This document shows positions 53,768-63,522 of a stretch of DNA of 64,000 bases, piece by piece. Source of the DNA: Ureibacillus xyleni (lineage in GTDB: Bacteria > Bacillota > Bacilli > Bacillales_A > Planococcaceae). Numbering within the stretch: the first letter of the stretch is position 1; every line of letters starts with the position of its first letter. Position numbers and translations under genes: made by a program. The notes under the pieces were generated by a model, which did not search any database, was not told the origin of the DNA, and worked only from the letters and a program-made list of their open reading frames with translations. Location of the stretch: the NCBI RefSeq assembly GCF_900217795.1, contig NZ_OBMQ01000003.1, positions 124,001 through 188,000 on the forward strand, given 5' to 3'.

Positions 53768-56557
53768 CTATTCTTTTCTACCAAGCTTTTCAAGGATTCT
53801 TAACCGTTCTTTTTCAAAATCAATGGAATCAGGTTGTTGGCTACTATCATTAGATGGAATTTGTTCATTTCGTTCTTTAAACCAATCTGGTATTTGTTCA
53901 ACCCTTCCCCACTTACTGCGAGGACGGTTTTCTTGTTCCTCTTGACGTTTCGCATAGTTTTCTTTTTCCATTGCCACGTGTTCTGCAGCATCCTTTGCTG
54001 TAACGAAATTTTTACGACTCCAACTATCAGCAATGGTTTCAACATATGCTCTTGGTAATTTTCCATCTTTTATTTCTAACACATATTCTATCAACACATT
54101 GGTAACCCCAACTGGAAGCTTATAACGATGTACAAGCTTTTCTGCAAGTTGAATATTGTTCGCATATGGTTCAACACCATGGTTTAGCTTTTTCAAAAAT
54201 TCGTATGGTGTTGTCATTTCGTATTCCTTAAATTGTTCTTCAATGTCACGATTACCGATCATTTGTTGTAGTTCAGTTTCGGTAATGGTAGGAACATAAC
54301 CAACATTGCGTAACATTTCATTCGCCGCTTCTTTATTGTGAAGAACTGCTTTTGCTTGTTGTACTGTACGGATATTTTGATGAATCCAGTTACTTGCAAT
54401 CGTTTCAACATATTTTTTAGGCAATTGACCTGATTTAATATTGTAAACATATTCAATTAAAACGTTTGCCACCCCAATGGATAAGCCATTATTTAACACA
54501 AGGCTTTCTGCTAATTTCACATTCGAGGCATTTGGTTCGGTACCATTCGATAACTGTTTTAAAAACTCATAAGGCGTTTTAGCACTATAATAATGTTCTC
54601 CATCATTATCAGCAGATTGGATCTGTTCCTGTGTTATTTGCGGAACATATCCAAGCTTGCTCTTCATTTCTAGTTCTTCTTTTGTTTTTGATAAATAGTC
54701 AAATGCTTCTTTTGCTGTTTGTATGCCTGCTTGTCTCAAAGTGTTCGCAATCGTTTCAACATAGCGTTTCGAAAACTTTCCACCTTGTCTAGATAGCACA
54801 TACTCACTCAACACATTGACAACCCCTAGAGGCAAATCGAATTTATTGATGAGATCTTCTGCGATTTTAACATTCGTTGGAAAAGGTTCGCTCCCATTAT
54901 TCAAATCTTTCATAAATTCATATGGTGGTGTCGTTTCATAAAAATAATAAATTCCATCCACTTCAGTTATATCTTTTTTAATGGTTTCCCTTGTAATCGT
55001 TGGGATAAAACCTGTCGTCCGTAAGAATTCTTTATTTTTAATTGTTTTATCAATTTGATTTAACGCGTCTTCTGCTGTATCAATCCCTATTTTCATCCAG
55101 TTACTAGCAATTGTCTCAACAAATCTTCGTGTCACTTTCCCATCTGTTTGCTCAAATGCATATTCCATTAAAACATTTACGACCCCAATCGGCATTGAAT
55201 AATTGTTTACTAGGCTTTCTGCTAACTCGATAGTATAAGGGAAAGGTTCTCTACCATTATTTAATTGTTTTAAAAATTCATATGGTATTGTTCGTTCATA
55301 TTTTGCAGTACGTGTATTTGTATTAGATACATTTTGTTTTTCTAGTTCAACTTCACTAACTTTAGGGATATATTCTTTATTCTTTATTTTCTTAAATTTA
55401 TCGTGTTCTGAGCGCGCGATTGCCATTGCTTCCTTGGCAGTTTTAATATTTTTACGGTTCCAGTGATCAGCAATTGTTTCCACAAAATTTTTCGGCAGCT
55501 TTTTATCCGTTTGTAGCATAACATATTCGATTAACACGTTGACAACGCCGATATTCATTCCATGGTTTATAAACAGATTTGATACAAGTTCTTTTGTATA
55601 ATCTGTTGGTTCTTTACCATTGTTTAAATTACGCAAATGTTCAATTGGGTTTGTTGATTCGAAATACTCGATCATTTCTTCTTCTTTAGATTTAACTGTT
55701 TTTTCAACGATTCGGTTTTCATCAATTTCAGTAGAAAAGAATTTTTGCAATTGAGGCGGCTCATTCGAAATCGTTAATTTATAAACATCGGCTGCTGCTT
55801 TTTTTAGTCGCTCTCTCGATAAATTCATTTCATCATCTAACGCTAAAATGACAACCTGTTGCATATCTAATGGGTTAAAACGATAAAGATATGCTAACTT
55901 CGCTATTACTTCACGTATTTCTAAAGTTAAAGTTTTGGACGGCACCAATTGTTCGCTTAATCCACTTTTCAATAGATTGAAATCAAATTCTTCCATATAA
56001 AATGGATACGGAATCGTCGAAGTTGGCTGGTTGTCCATCTGTTCCATGTTTATTTTACTATGAACTGGCTTGTAAACATCGGTAAAAGTTCGTGACACAT
56101 CCTTAAATCCATTCGTAGTTACTGATTTTACAAAACGTTTACGCAATTTACGGTAGGCTTGTTCGCCAATTTTAGAAAATAAAAACATTGATAATAAAGG
56201 ATCTTGAAAAAACGTATAAGCATCCAGTGGTCGAATCAATTCATAAATAAATGAGCGGTTCTCCTCTTCCTGTTTGCGAAAAGTTCGAAGTAATCCGATT
56301 GCTTCAAGTGCAATTCGAGCTTCAAAAATTTTGCCAATTGGCATATTTAAGACACTCATTAAATAATAATGACTCATGCTGCTAGACGTAGCATCCTCAG
56401 CCTCTGCCCATAAAGTTAAATAAAGACTTATCGGTTCAGGTCCTGTTAAAGGTTGATAAAACAGCGTTAAAAGCTGTCGTTCCTGCGTTGAAAGTGATTG
56501 AGGGAGACTTATTTCAAAATGATCCGCAGGCTGTAATTCCTTATATAGATGAACCAT
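53768..56557 (-). CDS. dnaB: Replication initiation/membrane attachment protein DnaB with five tandem DDBH2 domains
   Basis: DnaB of Firmicutes works with DnaD and DnaI to load helicase at oriC and restart sites. This one has 929 residues; B. subtilis DnaB has 472. Residues 1-280 match the normal N-terminal DnaD-like domain 1. Then five copies of a roughly 82-residue domain follow at about 298-382, 420-501, 540-622, 656-740 and 779-862. Each has PYEFLKQLNNGxEP, GVVNVLIEYV and the DDBH2 motif YxxxIxxxW (YVETIASNW); the third copy has L in place of W. Linkers of about 35-40 residues often contain GYVPxIT. The C-terminal tail is polar (IPDWFKERN, DFEKERLRILEKLGRKE). The copies are diverged, so this is not an assembly duplication. 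Ribosome site GGAGGGG. Confidence 0.92.
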   Translation of the reverse strand: MVHLYKELQPADHFEISLPQSLSTQERQLLTLFYQPLTGPEPISLYLTLWAEAEDATSSSMSHYYLMSVLNMPIGKIFEARIALEAIGLLRTFRKQEEENRSFIYELIRPLDAYTFFQDPLLSMFLFSKIGEQAYRKLRKRFVKSVTTNGFKDVSRTFTDVYKPVHSKINMEQMDNQPTSTIPYPFYMEEFDFNLLKSGLSEQLVPSKTLTLEIREVIAKLAYLYRFNPLDMQQVVILALDDEMNLSRERLKKAAADVYKLTISNEPPQLQKFFSTEIDENRIVEKTVKSKEEEMIEYFESTNPIEHLRNLNNGKEPTDYTKELVSNLFINHGMNIGVVNVLIEYVMLQTDKKLPKNFVETIADHWNRKNIKTAKEAMAIARSEHDKFKKIKNKEYIPKVSEVELEKQNVSNTNTRTAKYERTIPYEFLKQLNNGREPFPYTIELAESLVNNYSMPIGVVNVLMEYAFEQTDGKVTRRFVETIASNWMKIGIDTAEDALNQIDKTIKNKEFLRTTGFIPTITRETIKKDITEVDGIYYFYETTPPYEFMKDLNNGSEPFPTNVKIAEDLINKFDLPLGVVNVLSEYVLSRQGGKFSKRYVETIANTLRQAGIQTAKEAFDYLSKTKEELEMKSKLGYVPQITQEQIQSADNDGEHYYSAKTPYEFLKQLSNGTEPNASNVKLAESLVLNNGLSIGVANVLIEYVYNIKSGQLPKKYVETIASNWIHQNIRTVQQAKAVLHNKEAANEMLRNVGYVPTITETELQQMIGNRDIEEQFKEYEMTTPYEFLKKLNHGVEPYANNIQLAEKLVHRYKLPVGVTNVLIEYVLEIKDGKLPRAYVETIADSWSRKNFVTAKDAAEHVAMEKENYAKRQEEQENRPRSKWGRVEQIPDWFKERNEQIPSNDSSQQPDSIDFEKERLRILEKLGRKE

Positions 56558-56575
56558 TTTTTCCCCTCCTAAAAA

Positions 56576-57046
56576 TTATTTTTTTATTTCTGATTGACGA
56601 TGCAATAATTCTTTTAATTCAGCTATAAAGACATTTATATCTTTAAACTGTCGGTAAACAGAAGCAAATCGAACATAGGCTACTTCATCCTCTTTTGCAA
56701 GCAAGTCCATTACCATTTCTCCGATGTCTTCTGAACGTACCTCTGAATTTCCGATTCTTCTTAAGTTTTTTTCAATAGAAAGTACGATTGCTTCTAATGT
56801 CTCCAATGGAACAGGTCTTTTCTCACATGCACGAATTAACCCACGTAACACTTTCTCCCGGCTAAACTCTTCTCTAGAGCCATCTTTTTTGACGACGATT
56901 AATGGGGTTTCTTCAATTCTTTCGAAAGTGGTAAAACGATACGCGCAAGATTCACATTCTCTTCTTCTTCTTATTTCTTTATTATCGTCAACTGGTCTTG
57001 AGTCAACTACACGTGTACCGTTATATTGACAAGCTGGACATCTCAT
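56576..57046 (-). CDS. nrdR: Transcriptional repressor NrdR
   Basis: Represses ribonucleotide reductase genes in response to dATP/ATP. The 156-residue protein has an N-terminal zinc ribbon ([21 protein letters not shown]) and an ATP-cone domain ([26 protein letters not shown]). The ATG at 57046 follows GGAGAATATGTT; a TTG 21 bases upstream was rejected. It heads nrdR-dnaB-dnaI, as in B. subtilis (ytcG-dnaB-dnaI). Confidence 0.96.
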   Translation of the reverse strand: MRCPACQYNGTRVVDSRPVDDNKEIRRRRECESCAYRFTTFERIEETPLIVVKKDGSREEFSREKVLRGLIRACEKRPVPLETLEAIVLSIEKNLRRIGNSEVRSEDIGEMVMDLLAKEDEVAYVRFASVYRQFKDINVFIAELKELLHRQSEIKK

Positions 57047-57210
57047 AACATATTCTCCGTTCAACATAATTTCGTAATCACATTATACCAAATCTATTTG
57101 CCCGATAAAAATGGCACTTATTTTTTATGCAAAATAACATTCTAATACAATTTACAAAACAAGAAAAGAGTATAGGTCTTACAGATTGCACTGGTCTTCA
57201 AAACCATAAG

Positions 57211-57240
57211 AAAAAAGGCAGGAATTACTCCTACCTTTTA
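57211..57240 (-). terminator. Terminator of gapB
   Basis: On the minus strand AAAGGTAGGAGTAATTCCTGCC forms a stem whose 3' arm is followed by TTTTTT, directly 3' of gapB. Confidence 0.85.
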
Positions 57241-57265
57241 CACAATTGATATCTATTTCACAATG

Positions 57266-58285
57266 TTATGCAGTAACAGTTTCTAGAGCTTTAACAATTT
57301 TCTTCGTTAAATCTACAACGCGTGCAGAGTAACCCCATTCATTGTCATACCAAGCTAAAACTTTTACTTTTCTTGTACCCATTACCATTGTTAGTAATCC
57401 ATCAATAGTTGATGAATATGTTGTTGTATTATAGTCAGTTGATACTAATGGTTCTACTGAGAAGTTTAAAATACCTTTTAAAGGACCTTCTGCCGCTGCT
57501 TTAAATGCATTATTTACTTCCTCAACAGTCACATCTTTTTGTAAGTCAACTACAAGGTCAACTAAAGATACGTTTGAAGTTGGAACACGTAAAGCCATAC
57601 CATGTAGTTTTCCTTTTAATTCTGGAAGTACTAATGATAACGCTTTAGCAGCTCCAGTTGATGTTGGGATGATACTCTCTGCACATGCACGAGCACGGCG
57701 TAAATCTTTATGTGGGTTATCAATATTTTTTTGGTCATTTGTATAGGCATGAACTGTTGTCATTAAACCATTTTCGATACCAAATGAATCATTTAATACT
57801 TTTGCTACAGGAGCTAGACAGTTCGTTGTACAAGATGCGTTAGAAATAACCTCGTGCTTAGAAATATCTAGTAAATCATCATTTACACCCATAACAACTG
57901 TAACATCTTCATTTTTACCAGGGGCAGTTAAAATTACTTTTTTGGCACCAGCTTCTAAGTGCATTGCCGCCTTACTACGTTCATTAAATTTACCTGTTGC
58001 TTCAATAACGATGTCTACACCTAATGCTTTCCACGGTAATTGAAGTGGATCACGTTCGCTAATTAATTCGACACGTTTACCGTTTACAATTAAAGCGTTT
58101 TCGGTAGTTTCAACTGTGCCATCAAATTTCCCGTGATTTGTGTCATACTTAATTAAATGAGCTAAAGTTTCTGCTGGATAGCTTGCATTAATAGCTACAA
58201 TATTTAAATCCTCTTGAACAATTGCTTGGCGGAAAACCATGCGACCAATTCGGCCAAAACCATTTATTGCAATAGAAACTGTCAT
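57266..58285 (-). CDS. gapB: Glyceraldehyde-3-phosphate dehydrogenase, gluconeogenic type (GapB)
   Basis: The 339-residue protein has the NAD(P)-binding INGFGRIGRMVFRQA, the catalytic Cys in SNASCTTNCLAP and the His in TVHAYTNDQ. The segment NASYPAETLAHLIKYDTNHG is that of B. subtilis GapB (NADP-dependent, gluconeogenic) rather than GapA. The location next to coaE and nrdR is the B. subtilis gapB locus, and a CcpN-type operator lies on the promoter. speD, which follows gapB in B. subtilis, is absent here. Confidence 0.93.
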   Translation of the reverse strand: MTVSIAINGFGRIGRMVFRQAIVQEDLNIVAINASYPAETLAHLIKYDTNHGKFDGTVETTENALIVNGKRVELISERDPLQLPWKALGVDIVIEATGKFNERSKAAMHLEAGAKKVILTAPGKNEDVTVVMGVNDDLLDISKHEVISNASCTTNCLAPVAKVLNDSFGIENGLMTTVHAYTNDQKNIDNPHKDLRRARACAESIIPTSTGAAKALSLVLPELKGKLHGMALRVPTSNVSLVDLVVDLQKDVTVEEVNNAFKAAAEGPLKGILNFSVEPLVSTDYNTTTYSSTIDGLLTMVMGTRKVKVLAWYDNEWGYSARVVDLTKKIVKALETVTA

Positions 58286-58340
58286 TATTTATAAAGCCTC
58301 CTGTATATGCTTTTAATTATGTTATCTGTTCTCTCCAAAT

Positions 58341-58368
58341 AGTATAGCACATTTACGAAAAAGGTGAA
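58341..58368 (-). promoter_or_regulatory. gapB promoter with CcpN-type operator on the -10 box
   Basis: On the minus strand TTCACC (58363-58368), a 16-bp spacer and TATACT (58341-58346). The 11-mer TGTGCTATACT (58341-58351) matches the CcpN pattern TRTGHYATAYW at every position, and in B. subtilis CcpN also represses gapB from a site at the promoter. The rest of the 310-bp gapB-coaE gap shows only the coaE terminator. Confidence 0.65.
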
Positions 58369-58527
58369 CATATTCTTTCGACAAAATAAAAATTCTTATT
58401 TTCTGAAAATAATCTTTACTGTCAGGAGCAATACACCTTAGATAAGCTCCGATTCAACAAATACTAATATACATCAGTACTGTGAAAAGCGTAATCTAAA
58501 AAACGAATTTTTATATTTTTCCAACAA

Positions 58528-58557
58528 GAAAAAACCTCTACGCTTAATGTAGAGGTA
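58528..58557 (-). terminator. Terminator after coaE
   Basis: On the minus strand ACCTCTAC pairs with GTAGAGGT around a 7-base loop and is followed by TTTTTT. It ends polA-mutM-coaE. Confidence 0.9.
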
Positions 58558-58595
58558 AATTACTTTTGTTATGCCTTGTAATTTCAAGGGGAATG

Positions 58596-59189
58596 TTATA
58601 GTACATTCCAATTTTTTAGGATGTCATCAAGCTGTTGTTTAGTTTCTTCTATGGAACCATTATTATTAATTACCGCATCTGCACCTTGTTCCTTTATTGA
58701 TAGAGGTAATTGCGAACTTATTCGAGCTTTTGCTTCTTCATCACTTAGTTGATTTCGTTCAATCAATCGTTTCAATTGAGTTTCTTCACTAACCGACACT
58801 ACAAGAATTTTTTCAACGTAATGCTGTAGTTTACTTTCGAATAACAACGGGATATCCATAATGACCGTTTTTTCCCCGTTTGCAACATGTTCATCACGTT
58901 GACGCAACATTTCGGATCTAATTGCTGGATGGATAATGTCATTTAACACTTTTCGCTTAGATTCGTCATGAAAAATGATGGAGCCAACTTTTGCTCGATC
59001 CATTGCTCCGTCAGCTGTTAAAACATCTTGACCAAATGCATCCGCAATTTTTTGTAATGTTTCTGTACCTGGTTCCACTACTTGTCTGGCAACTAAATCT
59101 GCATCAACAATAGGTAAACCATATTCTTTTAACATGTTTGCTACAGTACTCTTCCCACTTGCGATACTACCAGTTAATCCAATTATCAT
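58596..59189 (-). CDS. coaE: Dephospho-CoA kinase
   Basis: Last step of CoA synthesis. The 197-residue protein has a P-loop (IGLTGSIASGKSTVANML), the CoA-binding ADLVARQVVEPGT segment and the lid region with LIERNQLSDEEAKARISSQL. The ATG at 59189 gives the B. subtilis length; a GTG 15 bases upstream overlaps the ribosome site AAAAGGTG. It follows mutM almost directly; ytaF, found between them in B. subtilis, is missing. Confidence 0.94.
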   Translation of the reverse strand: MIIGLTGSIASGKSTVANMLKEYGLPIVDADLVARQVVEPGTETLQKIADAFGQDVLTADGAMDRAKVGSIIFHDESKRKVLNDIIHPAIRSEMLRQRDEHVANGEKTVIMDIPLLFESKLQHYVEKILVVSVSEETQLKRLIERNQLSDEEAKARISSQLPLSIKEQGADAVINNNGSIEETKQQLDDILKNWNVL

Positions 59190-59207
59190 TCCAAAATCCC
59201 ACACCTT

Positions 59208-60080
59208 TTAATGTTGACATTGAGGGCAATACACTGAAGTACGTCCACCAATGACCATCGATTTTGTATCATTTCCACATTGAGGACAAATTTTCTTTCC
59301 GTACATTTTTAGACGGTGCTGCATCCCACCAGCTTCACCGTTAATGTTCCGATAGTCTGATATTGTTGACCCACCCATCTCAATACTTTCTTGTAAAATA
59401 TTGCGGATAACTTCAAACAATTCAATTTTTCTCTGTTTACTAATTCGATTTGTTTTACGCCCCGGATGTATCCCCATTTTAAATAAAGATTCTGTTGCGT
59501 AAATGTTTCCACAGCCAGAAATGACTTGTCCGTCCATAATCACTTCTTTTATCGGTTTGTTTTGATATTTCGGAAGTTCACACTTTTCGAGGAAAAAATA
59601 ACATGCATTCGGTTCAAAAGGTTCCGGTGCCATTTGCATAAGCGGTGGATGTTCTTCTTCCTTCACAATAAACCGCATTTCTCCAAATCGACGAATATCA
59701 CTATAAACAAGCAGTTCCCCAGATGTTAAGTAAAACACGCCATGGGTATGCTTTCTGAATTTCTCTTCTGTTATCTCACTTAAGTCTTGAACAACAAACC
59801 AAGCACCAGTCATCCCTAAATGATTAACAAACAAATATTGATTATCATCTTTTTCAAGGTGAAAATAAATGTATTTGGACCTGCGAGTGATTTTAGAAAT
59901 TGTCATTCCTTGCAAGGCTTGTTCAAAAAGATTCGGTTCAATCGTTTTAACAATACATTGTTTTCCTTCAGCCCATGAATGATATATTGTTTGGGAAAGT
60001 TCAACTTTTTCAATTGTCTTTCCCTCTACTTTAGGCACTAACGCCCGAACAACACCTTCTACTTCTGGTAATTCAGGCAT
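59208..60080 (-). CDS. mutM: Formamidopyrimidine-DNA glycosylase
   Basis: Excises 8-oxoguanine and nicks the DNA. The 290-residue protein starts with the catalytic PELPEVEGVVR (Pro2, Glu3), has the H2TH region (SGCGNIYATESLFKMGIHPG) and ends in the four-Cys zinc finger (CPQCGNDTKSMVIGGRTSVY then CPQC). It lies between polA and coaE. Confidence 0.96.
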   Translation of the reverse strand: MPELPEVEGVVRALVPKVEGKTIEKVELSQTIYHSWAEGKQCIVKTIEPNLFEQALQGMTISKITRRSKYIYFHLEKDDNQYLFVNHLGMTGAWFVVQDLSEITEEKFRKHTHGVFYLTSGELLVYSDIRRFGEMRFIVKEEEHPPLMQMAPEPFEPNACYFFLEKCELPKYQNKPIKEVIMDGQVISGCGNIYATESLFKMGIHPGRKTNRISKQRKIELFEVIRNILQESIEMGGSTISDYRNINGEAGGMQHRLKMYGKKICPQCGNDTKSMVIGGRTSVYCPQCQH

Positions 60081-60092
60081 GTCTCCACTTCC

Positions 60093-62720
60093 TTACTTTG
60101 CATCGTACCATGTACTACCATATGAGAAATCCACTTTTAAAGGAACATTTAAGCTAATTGCGTTTTCCATTACTTCCGGTACAATTCGTTCTAAAATTTC
60201 TATTTCATCTCGTGGTGCTTCAAAAATTAATTCATCGTGTACTTGTAATAATAATTTTGTTTTGAGCCCTTCTTCTTTTAGTCGAGCATCCATATTTATC
60301 ATTGCTTGTTTAATGATATCTGCAGCACTTCCTTGAATAGGCGTATTCATCGCAGTACGTTCTGCAAAACTACGTAGATTAAAGTTTCTACTTGTGATAT
60401 CAGGTAAGTATCTGCGACGATTTAATAAAGTTGTTACGTACCCTTTTAATTTCGCTTCCTGCACAATATTATCCATATAGTCTTTTACACCTGGGAAGCT
60501 TTGTAAATATTTATCAATAAACTCGCCCGCTTCTTTACGAGTAATATCTAAGTTTTGAGATAATCCATAATCACTTATACCGTACACAATTCCGAAGTTT
60601 ACCGCTTTTGCAGCACGACGCATATTGCTCGTTACCTCATCTTCTGATACATGGAACACATCCATTGCAGTACGTGTATGAATATCCATCCCTTTTTTAA
60701 ATGCATCAACTAAATTATCGTCATTCGACATATGGGCTAGAACACGTAATTCAATTTGAGAATAGTCTGCTGCAAATAAAACCCAATCTTCATTCGATGG
60801 TACAAAAGCTTGACGTATTTTTCGTCCTTCTTCCAATCGGATTGGAATGTTTTGCAGGTTAGGATCAGTTGAACTTAAACGCCCCGTTGCAGTTAATGCT
60901 TGTTGGAAGCGGGTATGCACTTTACTATCACCTCGATGTACTTCCTTGATTAACCCTTCAATATAGGTAGACTTCAACTTTGCCAACTGACGGTAATCTA
61001 AAATATACTTCACGATGGTATGTTCGGATTGTAGTCTTTCTAGCACATCAGCTGCAGTGGAATAACCTGTTTTTGTTTTCTTAATCGTAGGCAACCCTAA
61101 TTTTTCAAAAAGAATGACACCGAGCTGTTTTGGTGAGTTTATATTAAACTTTTCGCCAGCTAATTCGTAAATCTCTTTCTCTAAGGAAGTGATTTTCTGC
61201 TCTAGCTCTTCACCCATTTTTTCTAAAGTTTCAATATTAACTTTGATCCCTTCGCTTTCCATCCTGCCAAGAATCGCAGCAAGAGGAAGTTCAAGATCAT
61301 AATAAAGGTCAAATTGTTCATTTGTTTTTAATTTTTCCTCTACTACTGGTTGCAGCGACCATATTGAAAATGCCTTTCTCGCTACATGTTCTGCTAATAC
61401 ATTTTCTGCAGGAACTGTCCACTTTGCACCTTTTCCGTAAATGGTTTCATTTGCTTGTACATCACCATACCCAAATTCTCTTGCAAGTGTTGCAATATCA
61501 TCTCCTGAAATAGCTGGGTTTACAATATATGATGCCAACAACATGTCAAACTCTACTCCGCGTAAATTAATTCCAAGACGTTTTAATATGGCTTGTGCAG
61601 CTTTACTATCAGACATATACTTTTTCTTCGTTTCATCTTCAAGCCAGTTTTTTATGACTTCATTGTTACTAAATATTTCGAAGGAAACATAAAAGTTTGT
61701 TTCACCATCTGAAAATCCAACGCCCAAAATTTGACAAGTATGATAATGTTCGTTTTCTAGTTCAACATGAATGGCCATTACATCTTTTAACATATCTGGT
61801 GTAACGTCACGTACAATTTCAAACGCTAATTCAGCCGTAACTTTCTCTTCTACTTGGAAATCACTTTTTTCAATTAATGATTTAAATGAAAGCTCCTGCC
61901 ACACTTGTAATACGTTATCTTCATTTGGCCCTGGATAATTTAAGTCTTCCAAAGTAATGTCAATCGGTGCTTCTGTGAAAATTGTTGCTAATTTTTTTGA
62001 CATTTTCGCTTGTTCTTCATTCGCCACAAGCTTCTCTTTCATTTTCGATTGCTTCATGCTATCAATTTGTTCGTACAACGCTTCTACAGAGCCATATTCT
62101 TTAAGTAGCTTAATCGCTGTTTTTTCACCTACACCCGGAACGCCAGGAATATTATCAGAAGGATCGCCCATTAGTCCTTTCATATCGATAATTTGATTTG
62201 GTGTTAAACCATACTTTTCTTCAATATGACTAGGCGTATATTTTTCGATATCTGTCATACCTTTTCTAGTAATATAAACACTTACTTGGTCTGTTGCTAA
62301 TTGGGTTAAGTCTTTATCTCCTGAAACGATAATAACATCCATATGTTGACTTTGGGCTTGTTTTGCTAACGTTCCAATAATATCGTCTGCTTCGTAAAGT
62401 TCTTTTTCATATCGCTTAATTTGATACGCATCAATTAATTTACGCAAATAAGGGAACTGCTCTGACAATTCTGGTGGTGTTTTTTGGCGTCCACCTTTGT
62501 ATTCATCAAACGTATCATGACGGAATGTTGTTTTTCCCGCATCAAACGCGACGAGCATTTTTGTCGGTTTTTCTTCTTCTAATATTTTTTGAAGCATCGT
62601 TGTAAACCCATATACTGCATTTGTATGAATGCCACTCTCATTTGCCAGTAGCGGCAATGCAAAAAATGCTCGATAGGCCAAACTATTGCCATCTAATAAT
62701 AATAATTTCTCTTTTGCCAT
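60093..62720 (-). CDS. polA: DNA polymerase I
   Basis: An 875-residue replication and repair polymerase. The N-terminal 5' nuclease domain is complete (LLLDGNSLAYRAFFALP, ADDIIGTLAKQ, GLMGDPSDNIPGVPGVGEKT). The central 3'-5' exonuclease-like domain lacks the usual acidic motifs, as in other Bacillus Pol I. The polymerase domain has motif A (FAADYSQIELRVLAHMS), motif B (RRAAKAVNFGIVYGIS) and motif C (LLQVHDELIFEAP). It heads polA-mutM-coaE. Confidence 0.97.
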   Translation of the reverse strand: MAKEKLLLLDGNSLAYRAFFALPLLANESGIHTNAVYGFTTMLQKILEEEKPTKMLVAFDAGKTTFRHDTFDEYKGGRQKTPPELSEQFPYLRKLIDAYQIKRYEKELYEADDIIGTLAKQAQSQHMDVIIVSGDKDLTQLATDQVSVYITRKGMTDIEKYTPSHIEEKYGLTPNQIIDMKGLMGDPSDNIPGVPGVGEKTAIKLLKEYGSVEALYEQIDSMKQSKMKEKLVANEEQAKMSKKLATIFTEAPIDITLEDLNYPGPNEDNVLQVWQELSFKSLIEKSDFQVEEKVTAELAFEIVRDVTPDMLKDVMAIHVELENEHYHTCQILGVGFSDGETNFYVSFEIFSNNEVIKNWLEDETKKKYMSDSKAAQAILKRLGINLRGVEFDMLLASYIVNPAISGDDIATLAREFGYGDVQANETIYGKGAKWTVPAENVLAEHVARKAFSIWSLQPVVEEKLKTNEQFDLYYDLELPLAAILGRMESEGIKVNIETLEKMGEELEQKITSLEKEIYELAGEKFNINSPKQLGVILFEKLGLPTIKKTKTGYSTAADVLERLQSEHTIVKYILDYRQLAKLKSTYIEGLIKEVHRGDSKVHTRFQQALTATGRLSSTDPNLQNIPIRLEEGRKIRQAFVPSNEDWVLFAADYSQIELRVLAHMSNDDNLVDAFKKGMDIHTRTAMDVFHVSEDEVTSNMRRAAKAVNFGIVYGISDYGLSQNLDITRKEAGEFIDKYLQSFPGVKDYMDNIVQEAKLKGYVTTLLNRRRYLPDITSRNFNLRSFAERTAMNTPIQGSAADIIKQAMINMDARLKEEGLKTKLLLQVHDELIFEAPRDEIEILERIVPEVMENAISLNVPLKVDFSYGSTWYDAK

Positions 62721-62806
62721 TGAAATTCTCCTTTATTATGTAAATCGTAAACTTAACGAATAATCTCTATTTTACTTTATCTTTATTACCGACTTTTTTC
62801 CATTAT

Positions 62807-62846
62807 AAAACACGTATCCATCGTTAAACGATCAATACGTGTTTTT
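62807..62846. terminator. Terminator upstream of polA, 3' of the small membrane-protein gene
   Basis: AAAACACGTAT pairs with ATACGTGTTTT, with a smaller inner CGTT/AACG stem, and A- and T-runs outside. It ends the 141-residue membrane-protein transcript before polA. Confidence 0.82.
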
Positions 62847-62858
62847 CATTCAATATTA

Positions 62859-63284
62859 TTACCTTTTTATAATACGTTTTTCTTTCGGATAAAATATTTC
62901 TTCATAAATAACGGTAATTAAAAAAGCATTTAAAAAGGAAATGACTAAATATAATGGCATGCCACCTAAATTATATGTCATAAATGAACGTGCAAATACT
63001 TCAACAAATCCAACTTGTGCAAAATAAAAAATCATCCCTACACCGACTTGCCAAATCGGGCGTTGATCTTTCCTTTTATCAAACTTAAAAACTTTTTTAA
63101 AACTATTGCGTACTTCTTCAGCGACAAAAAGTGTTAAAAAGAATAAAGGAATAAATGTGATTGGTATATAAAAAATTTCAAATTTCGTCCATGTATAAGG
63201 AGTTGGAGTAAATAAAGCTGTAATTGAACAAGTCATAATAAAAGCGAGAAGTCCATTTTGAATCCATTTATTTAAGTTATTCAA
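62859..63284 (-). CDS. Putative four-helix membrane protein, TTG start, not recognised
   Basis: A 141-residue protein with hydrophobic segments at about 11-27, 37-55, 80-98 and 109-130, a basic cytoplasmic loop (RNSFKKVFKFDKRKDQR) and a basic tail (KEKRIIKR). The TTG at 63284 follows AGAGGTAAAGCGA. An AT-rich region with TATAAT lies upstream. No family was recognised. It is transcribed alone between hflC and polA. Confidence 0.7.
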   Translation of the reverse strand: MNNLNKWIQNGLLAFIMTCSITALFTPTPYTWTKFEIFYIPITFIPLFFLTLFVAEEVRNSFKKVFKFDKRKDQRPIWQVGVGMIFYFAQVGFVEVFARSFMTYNLGGMPLYLVISFLNAFLITVIYEEIFYPKEKRIIKR

Positions 63285-63470
63285 TCGCTTTACCTCTTTT
63301 CTATTAGAAAATTACTATATTATTATAGCAAGTATTATAATAATAGAAAGTAGTAAATTATGTGAAATTCAATTTTGTAGAGTTATCGCACACTACCACT
63401 ATAAGCCACACACTAATAAAGACAACTGCAACCTCGATTTGCAGCTTGTATGTCATAATTCTATCTTATA

Positions 63471-63515
63471 TAAAAACCACCTACCAGAACTAAAAACGCT
63501 CTGATAGATGGTCAT
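63471..63515 (-). terminator. Terminator after hflC
   Basis: On the minus strand ACCATCTATCAGA pairs imperfectly with TCTGGTAGGTGGT and is followed by TTTTTA. Confidence 0.7.
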
Positions 63516-63522
63516 GAAATTG

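Noticed and set aside
53972-55666. Assembly duplication as cause of the long dnaB
   Set aside because: The five copies differ at about half their residues and in linker sequence, so they are not collapsed or repeated reads.
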